DNA of 64,000 nt from Trabulsiella odontotermitis (GCF_001297775.1 NZ_LIFX01000012.1:105706-169705); one strand, 5' to 3'. Positions 25,721 to 37,374 are shown, counted from the stretch's first letter. The notes: a model not told the origin generated them from the sequence alone. Numbers and translations: made by a program.

Positions 25721-25846
25721 TGCCAGGCGCGCGCGTGCCGCTATACTATGTATGGGCGGCACACTGCTTGTGAAGCGGATTGCGCTTGATAATGGCATTT
25801 GCGTCGTCATGTGCGGCACAAAGAACTTAAGAAGAGGTTTGGACTC

Positions 25847-27121
25847 ATGACAGATAAACGCAAAGATGGATCGGGCAAGCTGTTGTACTGCTCTTTTTGC
25901 GGCAAAAGCCAGCATGAAGTGCGTAAATTGATTGCCGGACCGTCCGTGTATATCTGCGACGAATGTGTTGATTTATGTAACGACATTATTCGCGAAGAGA
26001 TTAAAGAGGTAGCGCCGCATCGTGAACGCAGTGCTCTGCCAACGCCACATGAAATTCGCCATCATCTTGACGACTATGTTATCGGTCAGGAACAGGCGAA
26101 AAAAGTGCTGGCTGTAGCGGTGTACAACCATTACAAGCGTCTGCGTAACGGCGATTCCAGTAACGGTGTTGAACTCGGCAAAAGTAACATTCTGCTGATT
26201 GGCCCGACCGGCTCCGGTAAAACGCTGTTGGCGGAAACGCTGGCGCGTCTGCTGGACGTTCCGTTCACCATGGCGGATGCGACCACGCTGACCGAAGCGG
26301 GCTACGTCGGTGAAGACGTTGAAAACATCATCCAGAAACTGCTGCAGAAATGCGACTACGACGTACAGAAAGCGCAGCGCGGCATCGTTTACATCGATGA
26401 GATCGACAAAATTTCCCGTAAATCGGATAACCCGTCGATCACCCGCGATGTCTCCGGTGAAGGCGTGCAGCAGGCGTTGCTGAAGCTTATCGAAGGCACC
26501 GTGGCGGCAGTACCGCCGCAGGGTGGGCGTAAACATCCGCAGCAGGAATTCTTGCAGGTTGATACCTCAAAAATTCTGTTTATCTGTGGCGGTGCGTTTG
26601 CGGGCCTCGACAAAGTCATCGCTAACCGCGTGGAAACCGGAACCGGCATTGGTTTTGGCGCCACGGTGAAAGCGAAGTCAGAAAAAGCCAACGAAGGCGA
26701 ACTGCTGACGCAGGTTGAACCGGAAGATTTGATTAAATTCGGTCTGATCCCTGAGTTCATCGGTCGTCTGCCGGTGGTGGCGACGCTGAAAGAGCTGAGC
26801 GAAGAAGCGCTGATTCAGATCCTGAAAGAACCGAAAAACGCCCTGACCAAACAGTATCAGGCGCTGTTTAATCTGGAAGGTGTTGACCTGGAGTTCCGTG
26901 ACGAAGCGCTGGATGCGATTGCCCGTAAAGCAATGGCACGTAAAACCGGTGCGCGTGGGCTACGTTCCATCGTCGAAGCAGCACTGCTCGACACGATGTA
27001 CGACCTGCCGTCAATGGAAGATGTCGAAAAAGTGGTTATCGACGAGTCAGTTATCGAAGGTCAAAGCAAACCGCTGTTGATCTACGGCACCTCGGAAACT
27101 CAACAGGCATCTGGCGAATAA
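25847..27121 (+). CDS. clpX: ATP-dependent Clp protease unfoldase subunit ClpX
   Basis: 424 residues. N-terminal zinc-binding domain with C15, C18, C37 and C40, then an AAA+ module with Walker A GPTGSGKT, Walker [10 protein letters not shown] and the RGV pore region. It unfolds ssrA-tagged and other substrates for ClpP. A frame extension upstream of 25847 is not conserved. Confidence 0.98.
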   Translation: MTDKRKDGSGKLLYCSFCGKSQHEVRKLIAGPSVYICDECVDLCNDIIREEIKEVAPHRERSALPTPHEIRHHLDDYVIGQEQAKKVLAVAVYNHYKRLRNGDSSNGVELGKSNILLIGPTGSGKTLLAETLARLLDVPFTMADATTLTEAGYVGEDVENIIQKLLQKCDYDVQKAQRGIVYIDEIDKISRKSDNPSITRDVSGEGVQQALLKLIEGTVAAVPPQGGRKHPQQEFLQVDTSKILFICGGAFAGLDKVIANRVETGTGIGFGATVKAKSEKANEGELLTQVEPEDLIKFGLIPEFIGRLPVVATLKELSEEALIQILKEPKNALTKQYQALFNLEGVDLEFRDEALDAIARKAMARKTGARGLRSIVEAALLDTMYDLPSMEDVEKVVIDESVIEGQSKPLLIYGTSETQQASGE

Positions 27122-27149
27122 TTCGCCAAATTAGTCAATCAGTTAAGCG

Positions 27150-27180
27150 AAAAGGGGAGATTTTATCTCCCCTTTTATTT
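27150..27180 (+). terminator. Terminator of clpPX
   Basis: AAAAGGGGAGA-TTTTA-TCTCCCCTTTT hairpin followed by ATTTTT. Confidence 0.9.
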
Positions 27181-27196
27181 TTCCTGCATTCCCGGC

Positions 27197-27225
27197 GTTG
27201 AATGTGTGGGAAACATCCCCATATA
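27197..27225 (+). promoter_or_regulatory. Predicted sigma-32 promoter of lon
   Basis: GTTGAA (27197-27202), a 14-base spacer and CCCCATATA (27217-27225). This matches the heat-shock promoter of E. coli lon in position and sequence. Confidence 0.85.
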
Positions 27226-27306
27226 CTGGAATACATGTTAAACGGTGGCATGGGAATTGATCATGTCATCGGCTACCTGGCGGACACTAAACTAAGAGAG
27301 AGCTCT

Positions 27307-29661
27307 ATGAATCCTGAGCGTTCTGAACGCATCGAAATCCCCGTATTGCCATTGCGCGATGTGGTGGTTTATCCGCACATGGTCATTCCCTTATTTGTAG
27401 GGCGGGAAAAATCTATCCGTTGTCTGGAAGCTGCCATGGATCATGATAAGAAAATCATGCTGGTGGCTCAGAAAGAAGCCTCAACGGATGAGCCGGGTGT
27501 AAACGATCTTTTCACCGTCGGGACCGTGGCCTCTATTCTGCAGATGCTGAAACTGCCTGACGGAACCGTCAAAGTGCTGGTTGAAGGCCTGCAGCGTGCG
27601 CGTATCACCACGCTTTCCGATGATGGCGAGCATTTTTCCTCCAAAGCGGAATACCTTGAATCTCCGGCGATTGATGAGCGCGAACAGGAAGTGCTGGTGC
27701 GTACAGCCATCAGTCAGTTCGAAGGCTACATCAAGCTGAACAAAAAGATCCCACCGGAAGTGCTGACGTCGCTGAACAGCATCGACGATCCGGCGCGTCT
27801 GGCGGACACTATCGCGGCCCACATGCCGCTGAAGCTTGCTGACAAGCAATCGGTACTCGAGATGTCCGACATCAACGAACGTCTGGAATACCTGATGGCG
27901 ATGATGGAATCGGAAATCGATCTGCTGCAGGTTGAGAAACGCATTCGCAATCGCGTCAAAAAGCAGATGGAGAAATCCCAGCGCGAGTACTATCTGAACG
28001 AGCAAATGAAAGCCATTCAGAAAGAACTCGGCGAAATGGATGACGCGCCGGACGAAAACGAAGCGCTGAAGCGTAAGATCGACGCGGCGAAAATGCCGAA
28101 AGAGGCTAAAGAGAAGGCCGAAGCCGAGCTGCAAAAACTGAAAATGATGTCGCCAATGTCCGCGGAAGCGACCGTGGTGCGTGGTTACATCGACTGGATG
28201 GTGCAGGTGCCGTGGAATGCCCGTAGCAAGGTCAAAAAAGACCTGCGTCAGGCACAGGAAATCCTCGATACCGACCATTACGGTCTTGAGCGCGTTAAAG
28301 ACCGCATCCTTGAGTATCTCGCGGTGCAGAGCCGTGTCAATAAAATCAAGGGGCCGATTCTGTGTCTGGTGGGACCGCCGGGGGTAGGTAAAACCTCTCT
28401 GGGTCAGTCCATCGCCAAAGCCACCGGGCGTAAATACATCCGTATGGCGCTGGGCGGGGTGCGTGATGAAGCGGAAATCCGCGGTCACCGTCGTACCTAC
28501 ATCGGCTCAATGCCGGGCAAGCTGATCCAGAAAATGGCGAAAGTGGGCGTTAAAAACCCGCTGTTCCTGCTTGATGAGATCGACAAGATGTCGTCCGACA
28601 TGCGCGGCGATCCGGCTTCAGCGCTGCTGGAAGTGCTGGATCCTGAGCAGAACGTGGCGTTCAGCGATCACTACCTGGAAGTGGACTATGACCTCAGCGA
28701 CGTGATGTTTGTCGCGACGTCTAACTCCATGAATATTCCGGCGCCGCTGCTGGACCGTATGGAAGTGATCCGCCTTTCCGGTTACACGGAAGACGAAAAA
28801 CTGAACATCGCCAGACGCCACCTGCTGGCGAAGCAGATTGAGCGTAACGCGCTGAAACCGGGCGAACTGACTGTCGACGATAGCGCCATTGTGGGCATTA
28901 TTCGTTACTACACCCGAGAAGCGGGCGTGCGTAGCCTCGAGCGTGAAATCTCGAAACTGTGCCGTAAAGCGGTGAAACAGCTGCTGCTGGATAAAACCCT
29001 CAAGCACATTGAGATTAACGGCGACAATCTGCACGAATACCTGGGCGTACAGCGCTTTGACTATGGTCGTGCAGACAGCGAAAACCGTGTTGGTCAGGTG
29101 ACCGGGCTGGCGTGGACGGAAGTGGGCGGCGATCTGCTGACCATCGAAACCGCCTGCGTGCCGGGTAAAGGCAAGCTGACTTACACCGGCTCGCTGGGTG
29201 AAGTGATGCAGGAATCCATCCAGGCCGCGCTGACTGTGGTGCGTGCACGGGCGGAAAAACTGGGCATCAATGGCGATTTCTACGAGAAACGCGACATCCA
29301 CGTTCACGTTCCGGAAGGGGCGACGCCGAAAGACGGCCCGAGCGCAGGTATCGCTATGTGTACCGCACTGGTTTCCTGCCTGACCGGTAACCCGGTACGT
29401 GCCGATGTGGCGATGACCGGTGAGATCACCCTCCGTGGTCAGGTTCTGCCGATCGGCGGGCTGAAGGAAAAACTGCTGGCGGCACATCGCGGCGGGATTA
29501 AGACAGTTCTGATCCCGGACGAAAACAAACGCGATCTGGAAGAGATTCCGGACAACGTTATCGCCGATCTGGACATCCATCCGGTGAAGCGAATTGAGGA
29601 AGTTCTGACTCTCGCCCTGCAGAATGAACCCTTCGGAATGCAGGTTGTGACCGCAAAATAG
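27307..29661 (+). CDS. lon: ATP-dependent protease Lon
   Basis: 784 residues from ATG 27307, exact E. coli length. N-terminal substrate-binding domain, AAA+ domain with Walker [10 protein letters not shown], and the C-terminal protease with catalytic Ser679 ([10 protein letters not shown]) and Lys722 ([10 protein letters not shown]). It degrades misfolded proteins and regulators such as SulA and RcsA. AGAGAGAGCTCT precedes the start. Confidence 0.98.
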   Translation: MNPERSERIEIPVLPLRDVVVYPHMVIPLFVGREKSIRCLEAAMDHDKKIMLVAQKEASTDEPGVNDLFTVGTVASILQMLKLPDGTVKVLVEGLQRARITTLSDDGEHFSSKAEYLESPAIDEREQEVLVRTAISQFEGYIKLNKKIPPEVLTSLNSIDDPARLADTIAAHMPLKLADKQSVLEMSDINERLEYLMAMMESEIDLLQVEKRIRNRVKKQMEKSQREYYLNEQMKAIQKELGEMDDAPDENEALKRKIDAAKMPKEAKEKAEAELQKLKMMSPMSAEATVVRGYIDWMVQVPWNARSKVKKDLRQAQEILDTDHYGLERVKDRILEYLAVQSRVNKIKGPILCLVGPPGVGKTSLGQSIAKATGRKYIRMALGGVRDEAEIRGHRRTYIGSMPGKLIQKMAKVGVKNPLFLLDEIDKMSSDMRGDPASALLEVLDPEQNVAFSDHYLEVDYDLSDVMFVATSNSMNIPAPLLDRMEVIRLSGYTEDEKLNIARRHLLAKQIERNALKPGELTVDDSAIVGIIRYYTREAGVRSLEREISKLCRKAVKQLLLDKTLKHIEINGDNLHEYLGVQRFDYGRADSENRVGQVTGLAWTEVGGDLLTIETACVPGKGKLTYTGSLGEVMQESIQAALTVVRARAEKLGINGDFYEKRDIHVHVPEGATPKDGPSAGIAMCTALVSCLTGNPVRADVAMTGEITLRGQVLPIGGLKEKLLAAHRGGIKTVLIPDENKRDLEEIPDNVIADLDIHPVKRIEEVLTLALQNEPFGMQVVTAK

Positions 29662-29693
29662 TGACCGCGCGCAAAGAGCGCTAAGAAAATAGA

Positions 29694-29730
29694 GGCTGGT
29701 GAGTCATTTCGTACTTGCCAGCCTTTTTTT
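29694..29730 (+). terminator. Terminator of lon
   Basis: GGCTGGTGAG ... CTTGCCAGCC stem followed by seven T. Confidence 0.85.
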
Positions 29731-29871
29731 GTATAGCTAATTTAGATTGTTGGTCGGGTATGTCATCATTTACGGGTGTTGTAAGGTTATGACACACCTG
29801 ATATAACTGCTGCGCGGTCGTACTGTGAAGGATTCAGGTGCGATATAAATTATAAAGAGAGGAAGAAAACA

Positions 29872-30144
29872 GTGAATAAATCTCAACTGATTGACAAAAT
29901 TGCTGCGGGTGCGGACATTTCTAAAGCTGCAGCTGGACGTGCATTAGATGCGCTGATCGCTTCTGTTACTGAATCTCTGAAATCTGGGGATGACGTTGCA
30001 CTGGTTGGCTTTGGTACTTTTGCTGTTAAAGAGCGTGCTGCCCGTACTGGTCGCAACCCGCAAACAGGTAAAGAAATCACCATTGCTGCCGCTAAAGTGC
30101 CTGGTTTCCGTGCAGGTAAAGCACTGAAAGACGCAGTAAACTGA
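29872..30144 (+). CDS. hupB: DNA-binding protein HU-beta
   Basis: 90 residues with a GTG start, as in E. coli. Histone-like fold: N-terminal helices [18 protein letters not shown], the [21 protein letters not shown] arm and C-terminal [12 protein letters not shown]. It forms HU with HupA. GAGAGGAAG ribosome-binding site upstream. Confidence 0.98.
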   Translation: MNKSQLIDKIAAGADISKAAAGRALDALIASVTESLKSGDDVALVGFGTFAVKERAARTGRNPQTGKEITIAAAKVPGFRAGKALKDAVN

Positions 30145-30177
30145 TCGATTCCCGAAAAGGGAAGTGACTAAGTACAA

Positions 30178-30205
30178 GGGCGCATCGCTGGATGTGCCTT
30201 TTTTT
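30178..30205 (+). terminator. Terminator of hupB
   Basis: GGGCGCATC-GCTG-GATGTGCC stem with a T7 run. Confidence 0.8.
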
Positions 30206-30345
30206 ATCCCATTTCTGCGAGAATTATGCGTAGTGGGCTGACAAGAGGCCCGTTTTCTTGTCAAAATACGACCTCACGCGCAGCGGTCATGACGTGCTAT
30301 GCTGCGCGAGGTCTACAGTCACCTACAGCGGAGCGTTGTTACACC

Positions 30346-32220
30346 ATGATGGACAACTTACGCACGGCAGCTAACAGCATCGTGCTCAAGATTATTTTCG
30401 GTATCATTATTGTGTCGTTCATTTTGACCGGCGTCAGTAGCTACCTGATTGGCGGTAACAATACCTATGCCGCGAAAGTGAATGGCCAGGAAATTGGCCG
30501 TCCGCAATTTGAAAATGCCGTTGCCAGCGAACGTAATCGTATGCAACAGCAGCTGGGTGACAGATTCTCCGAACTGGCCAGCAACGAAAACTACATGAAA
30601 ACGATGCGTCAGCAGGTACTGAATCGCCTGATTGACGAGTCGTTACTCGACCAGTACGCCAAAGAGCTCGGACTGAATATCAGCGATGAGCAGGTGAAGA
30701 AAGCCATTTTCAGCACCCAGGCGTTCCAGACCGACGGTAAATTCGACAACGCGCGTTTCAACAGCATTGTGAGCCAGATGCGCATGACGGCGGATCAATA
30801 CGCACAGGCGCTGCGTAATCAGCTGGTCACTCAGCAGCTCATCAACGCCGTTGCCGGTACCGATTTCATGCTGCCAGGCGAGACTGATGAACTGGCGGCG
30901 CTGGTCTCTCAGCAGCGCGTCGTGCGCGAAGCCACCATTGATGTTAACGCCCTGGCGGCAAAACAGCAGGTAAGCGATCAGGAAATCAACGCGTTCTACG
31001 AGCAGAACAAAGGCAACTTCATGTCGCCGGAGCAGTTCCGCGTCAGCTACATCAAGATGGATGCCGCTGAGATGCAGGAGAACGCCTCGGACGCTGAAAT
31101 CCAGTCTTATTACGATCAGCACAAAGATCAGTACACGCAGCCGCAGCGTAGCCGCTACAGCGTGATCCAGACCAAAACCGAAGCGGATGCCAAGGCCGCG
31201 CTGGATGAGCTGAACAAAGGCGCAGATTTCGCCACCGTCGCGAAAGAGAAATCAACTGACATCATCTCTGCCCGCAACGGCGGCGATATGGGCTGGCTGG
31301 AAGAGTCCACCACCCCGGACGAACTGAAAAACGCGGGCCTGAAAGAGAAAGGGCAACTGTCAGGCGTGATCACCTCCTCTGTGGGCTTCCTTGTCGCGCG
31401 TCTGGATGACGTCCAGCCAGCGCAGGTAAAACCGCTGAGTGACGTGCGCGATGACATCGCGGCGAAAGTGAAACAGGAAAAAGCGCTGGATGCTTACTAC
31501 GCGCTGCAGCAGAAAGTGAGTGACGCGGCCAGCAACGATAATGAATCCCTGGCAGGCGCTGCGCAGGTTTCGGGCCAGAAAGTGGTGGAAACCGACTGGT
31601 TTACGCAAAACACGCTGCCGGAAGCGCTGAATTTCAAACCGGTTGCTGACGCCATTTTCAATGGCGGGCTGGTGGGCGAAAACGGCACGCCGGGCAGCAA
31701 CTCCGACATCATTACAGTTGATGGCGATCGCGCGTTCGTGCTGCGCATCAGCGAGCATAAAGCGGAAGCCGTTAAACCGCTGAGCGAGGTCAAAGACCAG
31801 GTCGCTGACATCGTGAAACACACCAAAGCGGAACAACAGGCGAAGCTGGATGCGGAAAAACTGCTGGCGGAACTGAACGCCGGTAAAGGTGCTGAGGCGC
31901 TGAAAGCGGCCGGGCTGAGCTTTGGTGACGCGAAGACGCTGAGCCGTGCCGGTCAGGATCCGGTAAGCCAGACGGCGTTCACGCTACCGTTGCCGCAGAA
32001 AGATAAGCCGAGCTATGGCATCGGTAGCGATCTGCAAGGCAACGTCGTGCTGCTGGCACTGGACGAAGTGAAAGCGGGTTCAATGCCGGAAGAGCAGAAG
32101 AAAGCGATGGTTCAGGGCATCACGCAGAATAACGCGCAGATCGCCTTCGAAGCGTTAATGAGTAACCTGCGCAAACAGGCCAAAATCAAGCTGGGTGATG
32201 TCGTCGAACAGCAGCAATAA
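30346..32220 (+). CDS. ppiD: Periplasmic folding chaperone / peptidyl-prolyl isomerase PpiD
   Basis: 624 residues. One N-terminal transmembrane helix (about 15-34), a SurA-like chaperone region, then a parvulin domain (about 265-355; RSRYSVIQTKTEADAKAAL, GGDMGWLEE) and a C-terminal chaperone part. Anchored at the Sec translocon, it assists secreted proteins. Two adjacent ATGs (30346 and 30349) are possible starts. Confidence 0.96.
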   Translation: MMDNLRTAANSIVLKIIFGIIIVSFILTGVSSYLIGGNNTYAAKVNGQEIGRPQFENAVASERNRMQQQLGDRFSELASNENYMKTMRQQVLNRLIDESLLDQYAKELGLNISDEQVKKAIFSTQAFQTDGKFDNARFNSIVSQMRMTADQYAQALRNQLVTQQLINAVAGTDFMLPGETDELAALVSQQRVVREATIDVNALAAKQQVSDQEINAFYEQNKGNFMSPEQFRVSYIKMDAAEMQENASDAEIQSYYDQHKDQYTQPQRSRYSVIQTKTEADAKAALDELNKGADFATVAKEKSTDIISARNGGDMGWLEESTTPDELKNAGLKEKGQLSGVITSSVGFLVARLDDVQPAQVKPLSDVRDDIAAKVKQEKALDAYYALQQKVSDAASNDNESLAGAAQVSGQKVVETDWFTQNTLPEALNFKPVADAIFNGGLVGENGTPGSNSDIITVDGDRAFVLRISEHKAEAVKPLSEVKDQVADIVKHTKAEQQAKLDAEKLLAELNAGKGAEALKAAGLSFGDAKTLSRAGQDPVSQTAFTLPLPQKDKPSYGIGSDLQGNVVLLALDEVKAGSMPEEQKKAMVQGITQNNAQIAFEALMSNLRKQAKIKLGDVVEQQQ

Positions 32221-32263
32221 GCGGAATCCGCTTCGCAGAATAAAGTAACACCATGTAATACCG

Positions 32264-32286
32264 AAAGGCCGCGCTCGCGGCCTTTT
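32264..32286 (+). terminator. Terminator of ppiD
   Basis: AAAGGCCGC-GCTC-GCGGCCTTTT hairpin. Confidence 0.82.
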
Positions 32287-32296
32287 CCATTTCTGA

Positions 32297-32740
<444 letters not shown>

Positions 32741-32847
32741 TCCTGACGCAAGTTTGCAGAGTGGCCGTTTTTTGCCAGACTAGAGAGGTCATACCAGTGG
32801 TGTGACCTCTGATTCTATTAAACATAAAAAGATAAGGCTATTGCGCT

Positions 32848-33246
32848 ATGCAGACTCAAATCAAAGTTCGTGGATACCATCTCGATGTTTATCAGCACGT
32901 CAACAACGCCCGCTACCTGGAGTTCCTTGAAGAAGCTCGTTGGGACGGGCTGGAAAACAGCGCCGGTTTTCAGTGGATGACCGCCCATAACATCGCGTTC
33001 GTGGTGGTTAACATCAATATCAACTACCGGCGCCCGGCGGTGCTGGGTGACTTACTGACGGTGACCAGCGCCGTAAAACAGCTCAACGGTAAAAGCGGTG
33101 TGCTGAGCCAGGTCGTCACGCTGGAACCCGACGGCGAAGTGGTGGCGGATGCCCTGATTACGTTTGTCTGTATCGATCTGAAAACACAAAAGGCGCTCAT
33201 GCTGGAAGGCGAACTGCGTGAGCACCTGGAGCAGATGGTGGCGTAA
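32848..33246 (+). CDS. fadM: Long-chain acyl-CoA thioesterase FadM
   Basis: 132 residues, E. coli length. Single hotdog-fold domain with the 4HBT signature DVYQHVNNARYLEFLEEARWD. It hydrolyses acyl-CoAs that stall beta-oxidation. In E. coli fadM is next to queC; here a hicAB pair is between them. Confidence 0.95.
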   Translation: MQTQIKVRGYHLDVYQHVNNARYLEFLEEARWDGLENSAGFQWMTAHNIAFVVVNININYRRPAVLGDLLTVTSAVKQLNGKSGVLSQVVTLEPDGEVVADALITFVCIDLKTQKALMLEGELREHLEQMVA

Positions 33247-33297
33247 ATCCCTTCATTGGGAGTTATTGGAGTTATTTAAAAATCCAGGATATCATGG

Positions 33298-33504
33298 ATG
33301 AATAGCAAAGCATTGATCGCTGAACTCGTTGCTGACGGCTGGATCTTAATCAGGGTGACCGGAAGTCATCATCATTTCCGTCACCCGATTAAGCGTGGAC
33401 TGGTAACCGTTCCACATCCGAAAAAAGATTTGCCCGTCGGAACCGTAAAAAGTATCCGCCGTCAGGCCAGTTACGAAAATCCACTTGCGTTACCCTGGAG
33501 ATAG
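33298..33504 (+). CDS. hicA: HicA-family mRNA interferase toxin
   Basis: 68 residues. A dsRBD-like HicA fold: KALIAELVADGWILIRVTGSHHHFRHP with the catalytic histidine in the GSHHHF motif, then GLVTVPHPKKDLPVGTVKSIRRQA. HicA toxins cleave mRNA. The stop is one base before the hicB start, so toxin and antitoxin form an operon. Upstream lies a short tandem repeat GGAGTTATT (33258-33277), possibly an operator. Confidence 0.93.
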   Translation: MNSKALIAELVADGWILIRVTGSHHHFRHPIKRGLVTVPHPKKDLPVGTVKSIRRQASYENPLALPWR

Positions 33505-33505
33505 T

Positions 33506-33919
33506 ATGTATTACCCAATTGCAGTTGAAAGTGGCGACGAAAAGCATGCATGGGGTGTCATTGTGCCGGATCTTCCTGGCTGTTTCTCTGCGGGAGATAC
33601 GCTGGATGAAGCCATCGTAAACGCTCGGGAAGCGATTACCGCACATATCGAACTGCTCGTTGAAATGGGGGAGGATATTCCGCTTATCTCGACAGTCAAT
33701 GATCTGGTGGCACAACCGCAGTATCAGGGAATGACGTGGGCACTGGTGGATATTGATGTGAGCCGTTTGCTGGGAGGGTCGGAGAAAATCAACGTTACGT
33801 TGCCGAAATCACTCATTGATCGAATTGATCGCTGCGTCGCACGGCATCCTGAGTTTAAGAGCCGCTCCGGGTTTCTTGCTCAGGCAGCACTTGAACGTAT
33901 CACAAAGCCATTTTCATAA
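33506..33919 (+). CDS. hicB: HicB-family antitoxin with ribbon-helix-helix domain
   Basis: 137 residues. The N-terminal partial RNase H-like HicB domain (YPIAVESGDEKHAWGVIVPDLPGCFSAGDT) neutralises HicA; the C-terminal part (about 100-137) KINVTLPKSLIDRIDRCV ... RSGFLAQAALE is a ribbon-helix-helix DNA-binding domain for autoregulation. The longer frame to 33485 overlaps hicA and is not conserved. Confidence 0.93.
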   Translation: MYYPIAVESGDEKHAWGVIVPDLPGCFSAGDTLDEAIVNAREAITAHIELLVEMGEDIPLISTVNDLVAQPQYQGMTWALVDIDVSRLLGGSEKINVTLPKSLIDRIDRCVARHPEFKSRSGFLAQAALERITKPFS

Positions 33920-33943
33920 CCCCGGCAAACCTATTGCCGGGGT
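33919..33943. terminator. Shared hairpin between hicB and queC
   Basis: Perfect 10-bp stem ACCCCGGCAA/TTGCCGGGGT with a 5-base loop between the two convergent genes. No strong U-run. Confidence 0.55.
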
Positions 33944-33949
33944 CACGAA

Positions 33950-34645
33950 TCACTTCAGCCCGGTCTTCGCTTTCATCGCCGCCATAACGCCAGGTTTATC
34001 GCCCAGATAGTGGTTCAGACCGTTGGCGCGCAGGTTACAGGCTGCGCAGTGTCCGCAACCGTCGCCTTTAATGCCGTTATAGCAGGTGAGCGTTTCGCTG
34101 CGCACCAGATCCAGTTTTCCCCAATAGTCTGCCAGCGCCCAGGTTTCGGCTTTGTCTATCCACATCAGCGGTGTTTCGAAGCGGATTTCTTTTGCCATGC
34201 CCAGATTTACCGCATGGTTCAGCGCTTTGACGAACTCATCGCGGCAGTCCGGGTAGCCGGAAAAATCGGTTTCACAGACGCCGGTGATCACTGCTTCGGC
34301 TTTGACCTGATAAGCATAAATAGCCGCCAGCGTGAGAAACAGAATGTTGCGGCCTGGCACAAAGGTATTGGGGATACCGTCGGCGTCCGGTTCGTAATCC
34401 GGCACCGGAATGCTGTCGCGGGTCAGGCTGCTGACGGCCAGTTCATTGAGCAGCGTCGTATCCAGCACTTTATGCGCTTTTGCGCCAAGCGTCAGCGCCA
34501 GGTCGCGCGCAACGTCAATTTCGGCCCGATGACGCTGGCCATAATCGAACGTGACGCAATGAACTTCATCGTACTGGTGCAAAGCCTGCACCAGGCAGGT
34601 GGTGGAATCTTGTCCTCCGCTAAAGACGACAACGGCGCGTTTCAT
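33950..34645 (-). CDS. queC: 7-cyano-7-deazaguanine synthase
   Basis: 231 residues, exact E. coli length. PP-loop motif SGGQDSTTC at the N-terminus and a C-terminal zinc cluster [16 protein letters not shown]. Converts carboxy-deazaguanine to preQ0 in queuosine synthesis. Confidence 0.97.
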   Translation of the reverse strand: MKRAVVVFSGGQDSTTCLVQALHQYDEVHCVTFDYGQRHRAEIDVARDLALTLGAKAHKVLDTTLLNELAVSSLTRDSIPVPDYEPDADGIPNTFVPGRNILFLTLAAIYAYQVKAEAVITGVCETDFSGYPDCRDEFVKALNHAVNLGMAKEIRFETPLMWIDKAETWALADYWGKLDLVRSETLTCYNGIKGDGCGHCAACNLRANGLNHYLGDKPGVMAAMKAKTGLK

Positions 34646-34697
34646 AGCAATTCCTGACAGTCAAAAAATGAGGCAGCTATGGTAGCGCCAGAATGTC

Positions 34698-36413
34698 TCA
34701 GCGACCAGCTTCTTCACCGGAAGAGGCCGGAAGCCAGGCTTCGGTAAAATCAAACCAGCCGCGCGGTGTCAGCCGAATACCGTTCACACCTGGCGGCGCG
34801 CTGACCCGATAGTGATAGTTGAACAGCGGCGTTAGCGTCGCGCTTTCCATCAAATTACTGACCACACCCAGTAAAGCGGTGGCGCGGGAGACGTCATCGC
34901 GCTGACGCTGGACCGCATCCAGCGTGGCCTGCAAATGGGCATATTGCGGGTGCGTCAGAACGTTCAGCCAGAGCGGATCGCAACGCATCCATTGCTCCAG
35001 CGTATATTCCGGCGTTTCGCCAATCAGCCTGTCGCCCATCATCAGATCGGCGGAGGCCAGCGCCAGGCAACCATCCCAGGTTTTGGCATCATGAAAAATC
35101 ACCGTTAACTGGCAACCCCGCGCGGCCAGCGCCTGACGGAGTTGTTCTGCCATCGTGTGAAGCTCCACCGGCAGATGGTAAACCAGTGTTAAGGCTGTCG
35201 GCAGTGCCACTTGCTCGTCTTCCGCCCATTGCGGGATAGGCCACCCTGGCAGCAGTTCATCGCAGGGCGTAATCAGGTTTTCATCGAGCGGCAGCGTTTG
35301 TAAAAGCGTCGTGCGGTGGATCAGCGCAATAACCCGCTGTGCCTGCGCGGGCGTGAGTCGTTCGCTCTGGCGGAGCGCCAGATAGCAAAATCCGAGGCTG
35401 ATACTGTTGCTGACCAGTCGCAGTTGATCCTGCTCTTCGGGTTTCCCGATGGCGATTTCGATCGGGTGGCGGCAACTGGAACCCATGTCTTTGATGAACA
35501 GTTGTGGGGTGATCCAGTATTCGATTGCCTGCAACAACGGGTGGCTCAGATGATAGCGGGCGTGGCTCTCCAGCCTGACCAGTTCCGGTTCGAAAATTTT
35601 CAGCTTAAACGGTCCGGTGCCTAGTTCCGGGTGATCCGGGTGTGCCAGCAGGCTGCAGTAACTGGCAAGCCGCCACGGAAGCCAGTAGTCGGGGTGATGC
35701 AGCGTAAAGGTCAGGCATTGCGCATGGGTGATTTCAATCGCTTTGACGCTGGCAAACAATTCGCGCATCCGCGGCAGGGTAAGCAGCATCATCAGGCGTT
35801 GCTGAAGCTGCGCGGTTTCAACCGCATCACCGTTATGCCAGTGCAGTGTGGAGCGAATGTAAAAGTGCCAGTGCAGCCCGTCGTCGCTGGCTTCCCAGTG
35901 ATGAGCCAGATCGCCAACCGGCCGGGCTGAATCCAGCGAGAAACGTGTTAAACCGGAAAAAATCTGCCCGACCAGATGTTGCTCCGCACGGCCAGGCAGA
36001 AAACCCGGATGCAGCGGATCGAGCGGGCGATAGTAGGGGATACGCAGTGTCGGCGTGTTGTTCTGCCACTGACCACCGAGAAAGGGATGCAGCAGCGCCC
36101 GAAGCTCCACCGGCGCCAGCTGTGCCAGTTCCAGCGCGTTATGCTGTTGTCCCTCGCGGAGCGCCTGTTCCATCATCTGATTACGCAGGGTATCGGGGGT
36201 TGTCAGAAAACGTAACGTCCCGCGCTTACCGCGCCCGGATTGCGCCTGCCATTCCAGCCAGCCAGCGTCCTGTGCCTGACGCAATAACGTTCTGACGTGG
36301 CGCTCGCTGCAAAAACAGCGTTCAGCGAGTTCTGCTACCGTCACTTGTTGCGGCGCGCCCTGACCAGGTTGCCACAGGCGCTGGAACTGATTCAGTCGGT
36401 TTAACACTCTCAT
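34698..36413 (-). CDS. ybaE: SgrR-family regulator YbaE
   Basis: 571 residues. N-terminal winged helix of SgrR type (FQRLWQPGQGAPQQVTVAELAERCFCSERHVRTLL), followed by a periplasmic-solute-binding-like domain (about 165-560; YYRPLDPLHPGFLPGR, LGTGPFKL). SgrR itself senses sugar-phosphate stress; the ligand of YbaE is unknown. Divergent from cof. Confidence 0.92.
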   Translation of the reverse strand: MRVLNRLNQFQRLWQPGQGAPQQVTVAELAERCFCSERHVRTLLRQAQDAGWLEWQAQSGRGKRGTLRFLTTPDTLRNQMMEQALREGQQHNALELAQLAPVELRALLHPFLGGQWQNNTPTLRIPYYRPLDPLHPGFLPGRAEQHLVGQIFSGLTRFSLDSARPVGDLAHHWEASDDGLHWHFYIRSTLHWHNGDAVETAQLQQRLMMLLTLPRMRELFASVKAIEITHAQCLTFTLHHPDYWLPWRLASYCSLLAHPDHPELGTGPFKLKIFEPELVRLESHARYHLSHPLLQAIEYWITPQLFIKDMGSSCRHPIEIAIGKPEEQDQLRLVSNSISLGFCYLALRQSERLTPAQAQRVIALIHRTTLLQTLPLDENLITPCDELLPGWPIPQWAEDEQVALPTALTLVYHLPVELHTMAEQLRQALAARGCQLTVIFHDAKTWDGCLALASADLMMGDRLIGETPEYTLEQWMRCDPLWLNVLTHPQYAHLQATLDAVQRQRDDVSRATALLGVVSNLMESATLTPLFNYHYRVSAPPGVNGIRLTPRGWFDFTEAWLPASSGEEAGR

Positions 36414-36538
36414 CGCAAATCGGCCTCTCCGGCGGAACAGAAACCCGGAACAATAAAAATGAACTATTCACTATTACTTCCGTATATCCCGGATAATACT
36501 ACCTCGCAATAGCTCATTTTTCACTCCGGGAAACGATC

Positions 36539-37357
36539 ATGGCAAAACTGGCTGCATTCGATATGGACGGTACGCTGTTGATGCCAAATCATCTGCTGGG
36601 TGATGAAACGCTGTCGACACTGAAACGTCTGCGTGAGCGTGATATCACGCTGGCGTTTGCCACGGGTCGCCATGTGCTGGAAATGCGTCATCTGATAGGG
36701 CGCTTTGCGCTGGATGCGTTTCTGATCACCGGCAATGGTACGCGCATCCATTCGCTGGAGGGTGAGGTGCTTCATCGTAGTGATCTGGCGCCTGATGTCG
36801 CCCACCGCGTTCTGCATACAGTCTGGGATACCCGCGCCAGTATTCACGCCTTCAATGACAGCGGCTGGCTGACGAATAAAGAAATCCCCGAAATGCTTCA
36901 TGCGCATGTCTACAGCGGTTTCCATTATCAGCTTTGCGATCTCCAGGCGCTGCCTGCCAGCGACGTCACCAAGATTTGTTTCTGTGGCGATCACGACGAT
37001 CTGGTCCGTTTACAGGAGCAACTGCGCGAGGCGCTGGGCGAGCGTGCCAACCTCTGCTTCTCGGCCGTCGATTGCCTGGAGGTGCTGCCGGTGGGTTGCA
37101 ACAAAGGCGCGGCGCTTTCGGTGCTGAGCGGGCATCTCGGCATGACGATGCAGGACTGCATGGCCTTTGGCGACGCAATGAACGATCGGGAAATGCTGGG
37201 GCTGGTCGGGCGCGGCCTGATCATGGGCAATGCCATGCCGCAACTCAAAGCGGAACTGCCTCATTTAACGGTTATCGGACACTGCCAGAATCAGGCGGTT
37301 TCCCACTTTTTAACGCATTGGCTGGACACACCACATCTTCCTTATTCCCCCGAATGA
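36539..37357 (+). CDS. cof: HMP-PP phosphatase Cof (HAD superfamily)
   Basis: 272 residues. HAD motif I FDMDGTLL with nucleophilic Asp8, and motif [15 protein letters not shown]. In E. coli Cof hydrolyses 4-amino-2-methyl-5-hydroxymethylpyrimidine diphosphate and other phosphates. Divergent from ybaE, 44 residues of usual Cof N-terminal sequence unchanged. Confidence 0.96.
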   Translation: MAKLAAFDMDGTLLMPNHLLGDETLSTLKRLRERDITLAFATGRHVLEMRHLIGRFALDAFLITGNGTRIHSLEGEVLHRSDLAPDVAHRVLHTVWDTRASIHAFNDSGWLTNKEIPEMLHAHVYSGFHYQLCDLQALPASDVTKICFCGDHDDLVRLQEQLREALGERANLCFSAVDCLEVLPVGCNKGAALSVLSGHLGMTMQDCMAFGDAMNDREMLGLVGRGLIMGNAMPQLKAELPHLTVIGHCQNQAVSHFLTHWLDTPHLPYSPE

Positions 37358-37374
37358 CGAGATCCCTTCCAGCA

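Noticed and set aside
27481..28488. 335-codon frame antisense to lon
   Set aside because: Shadow of the highly biased lon coding sequence.
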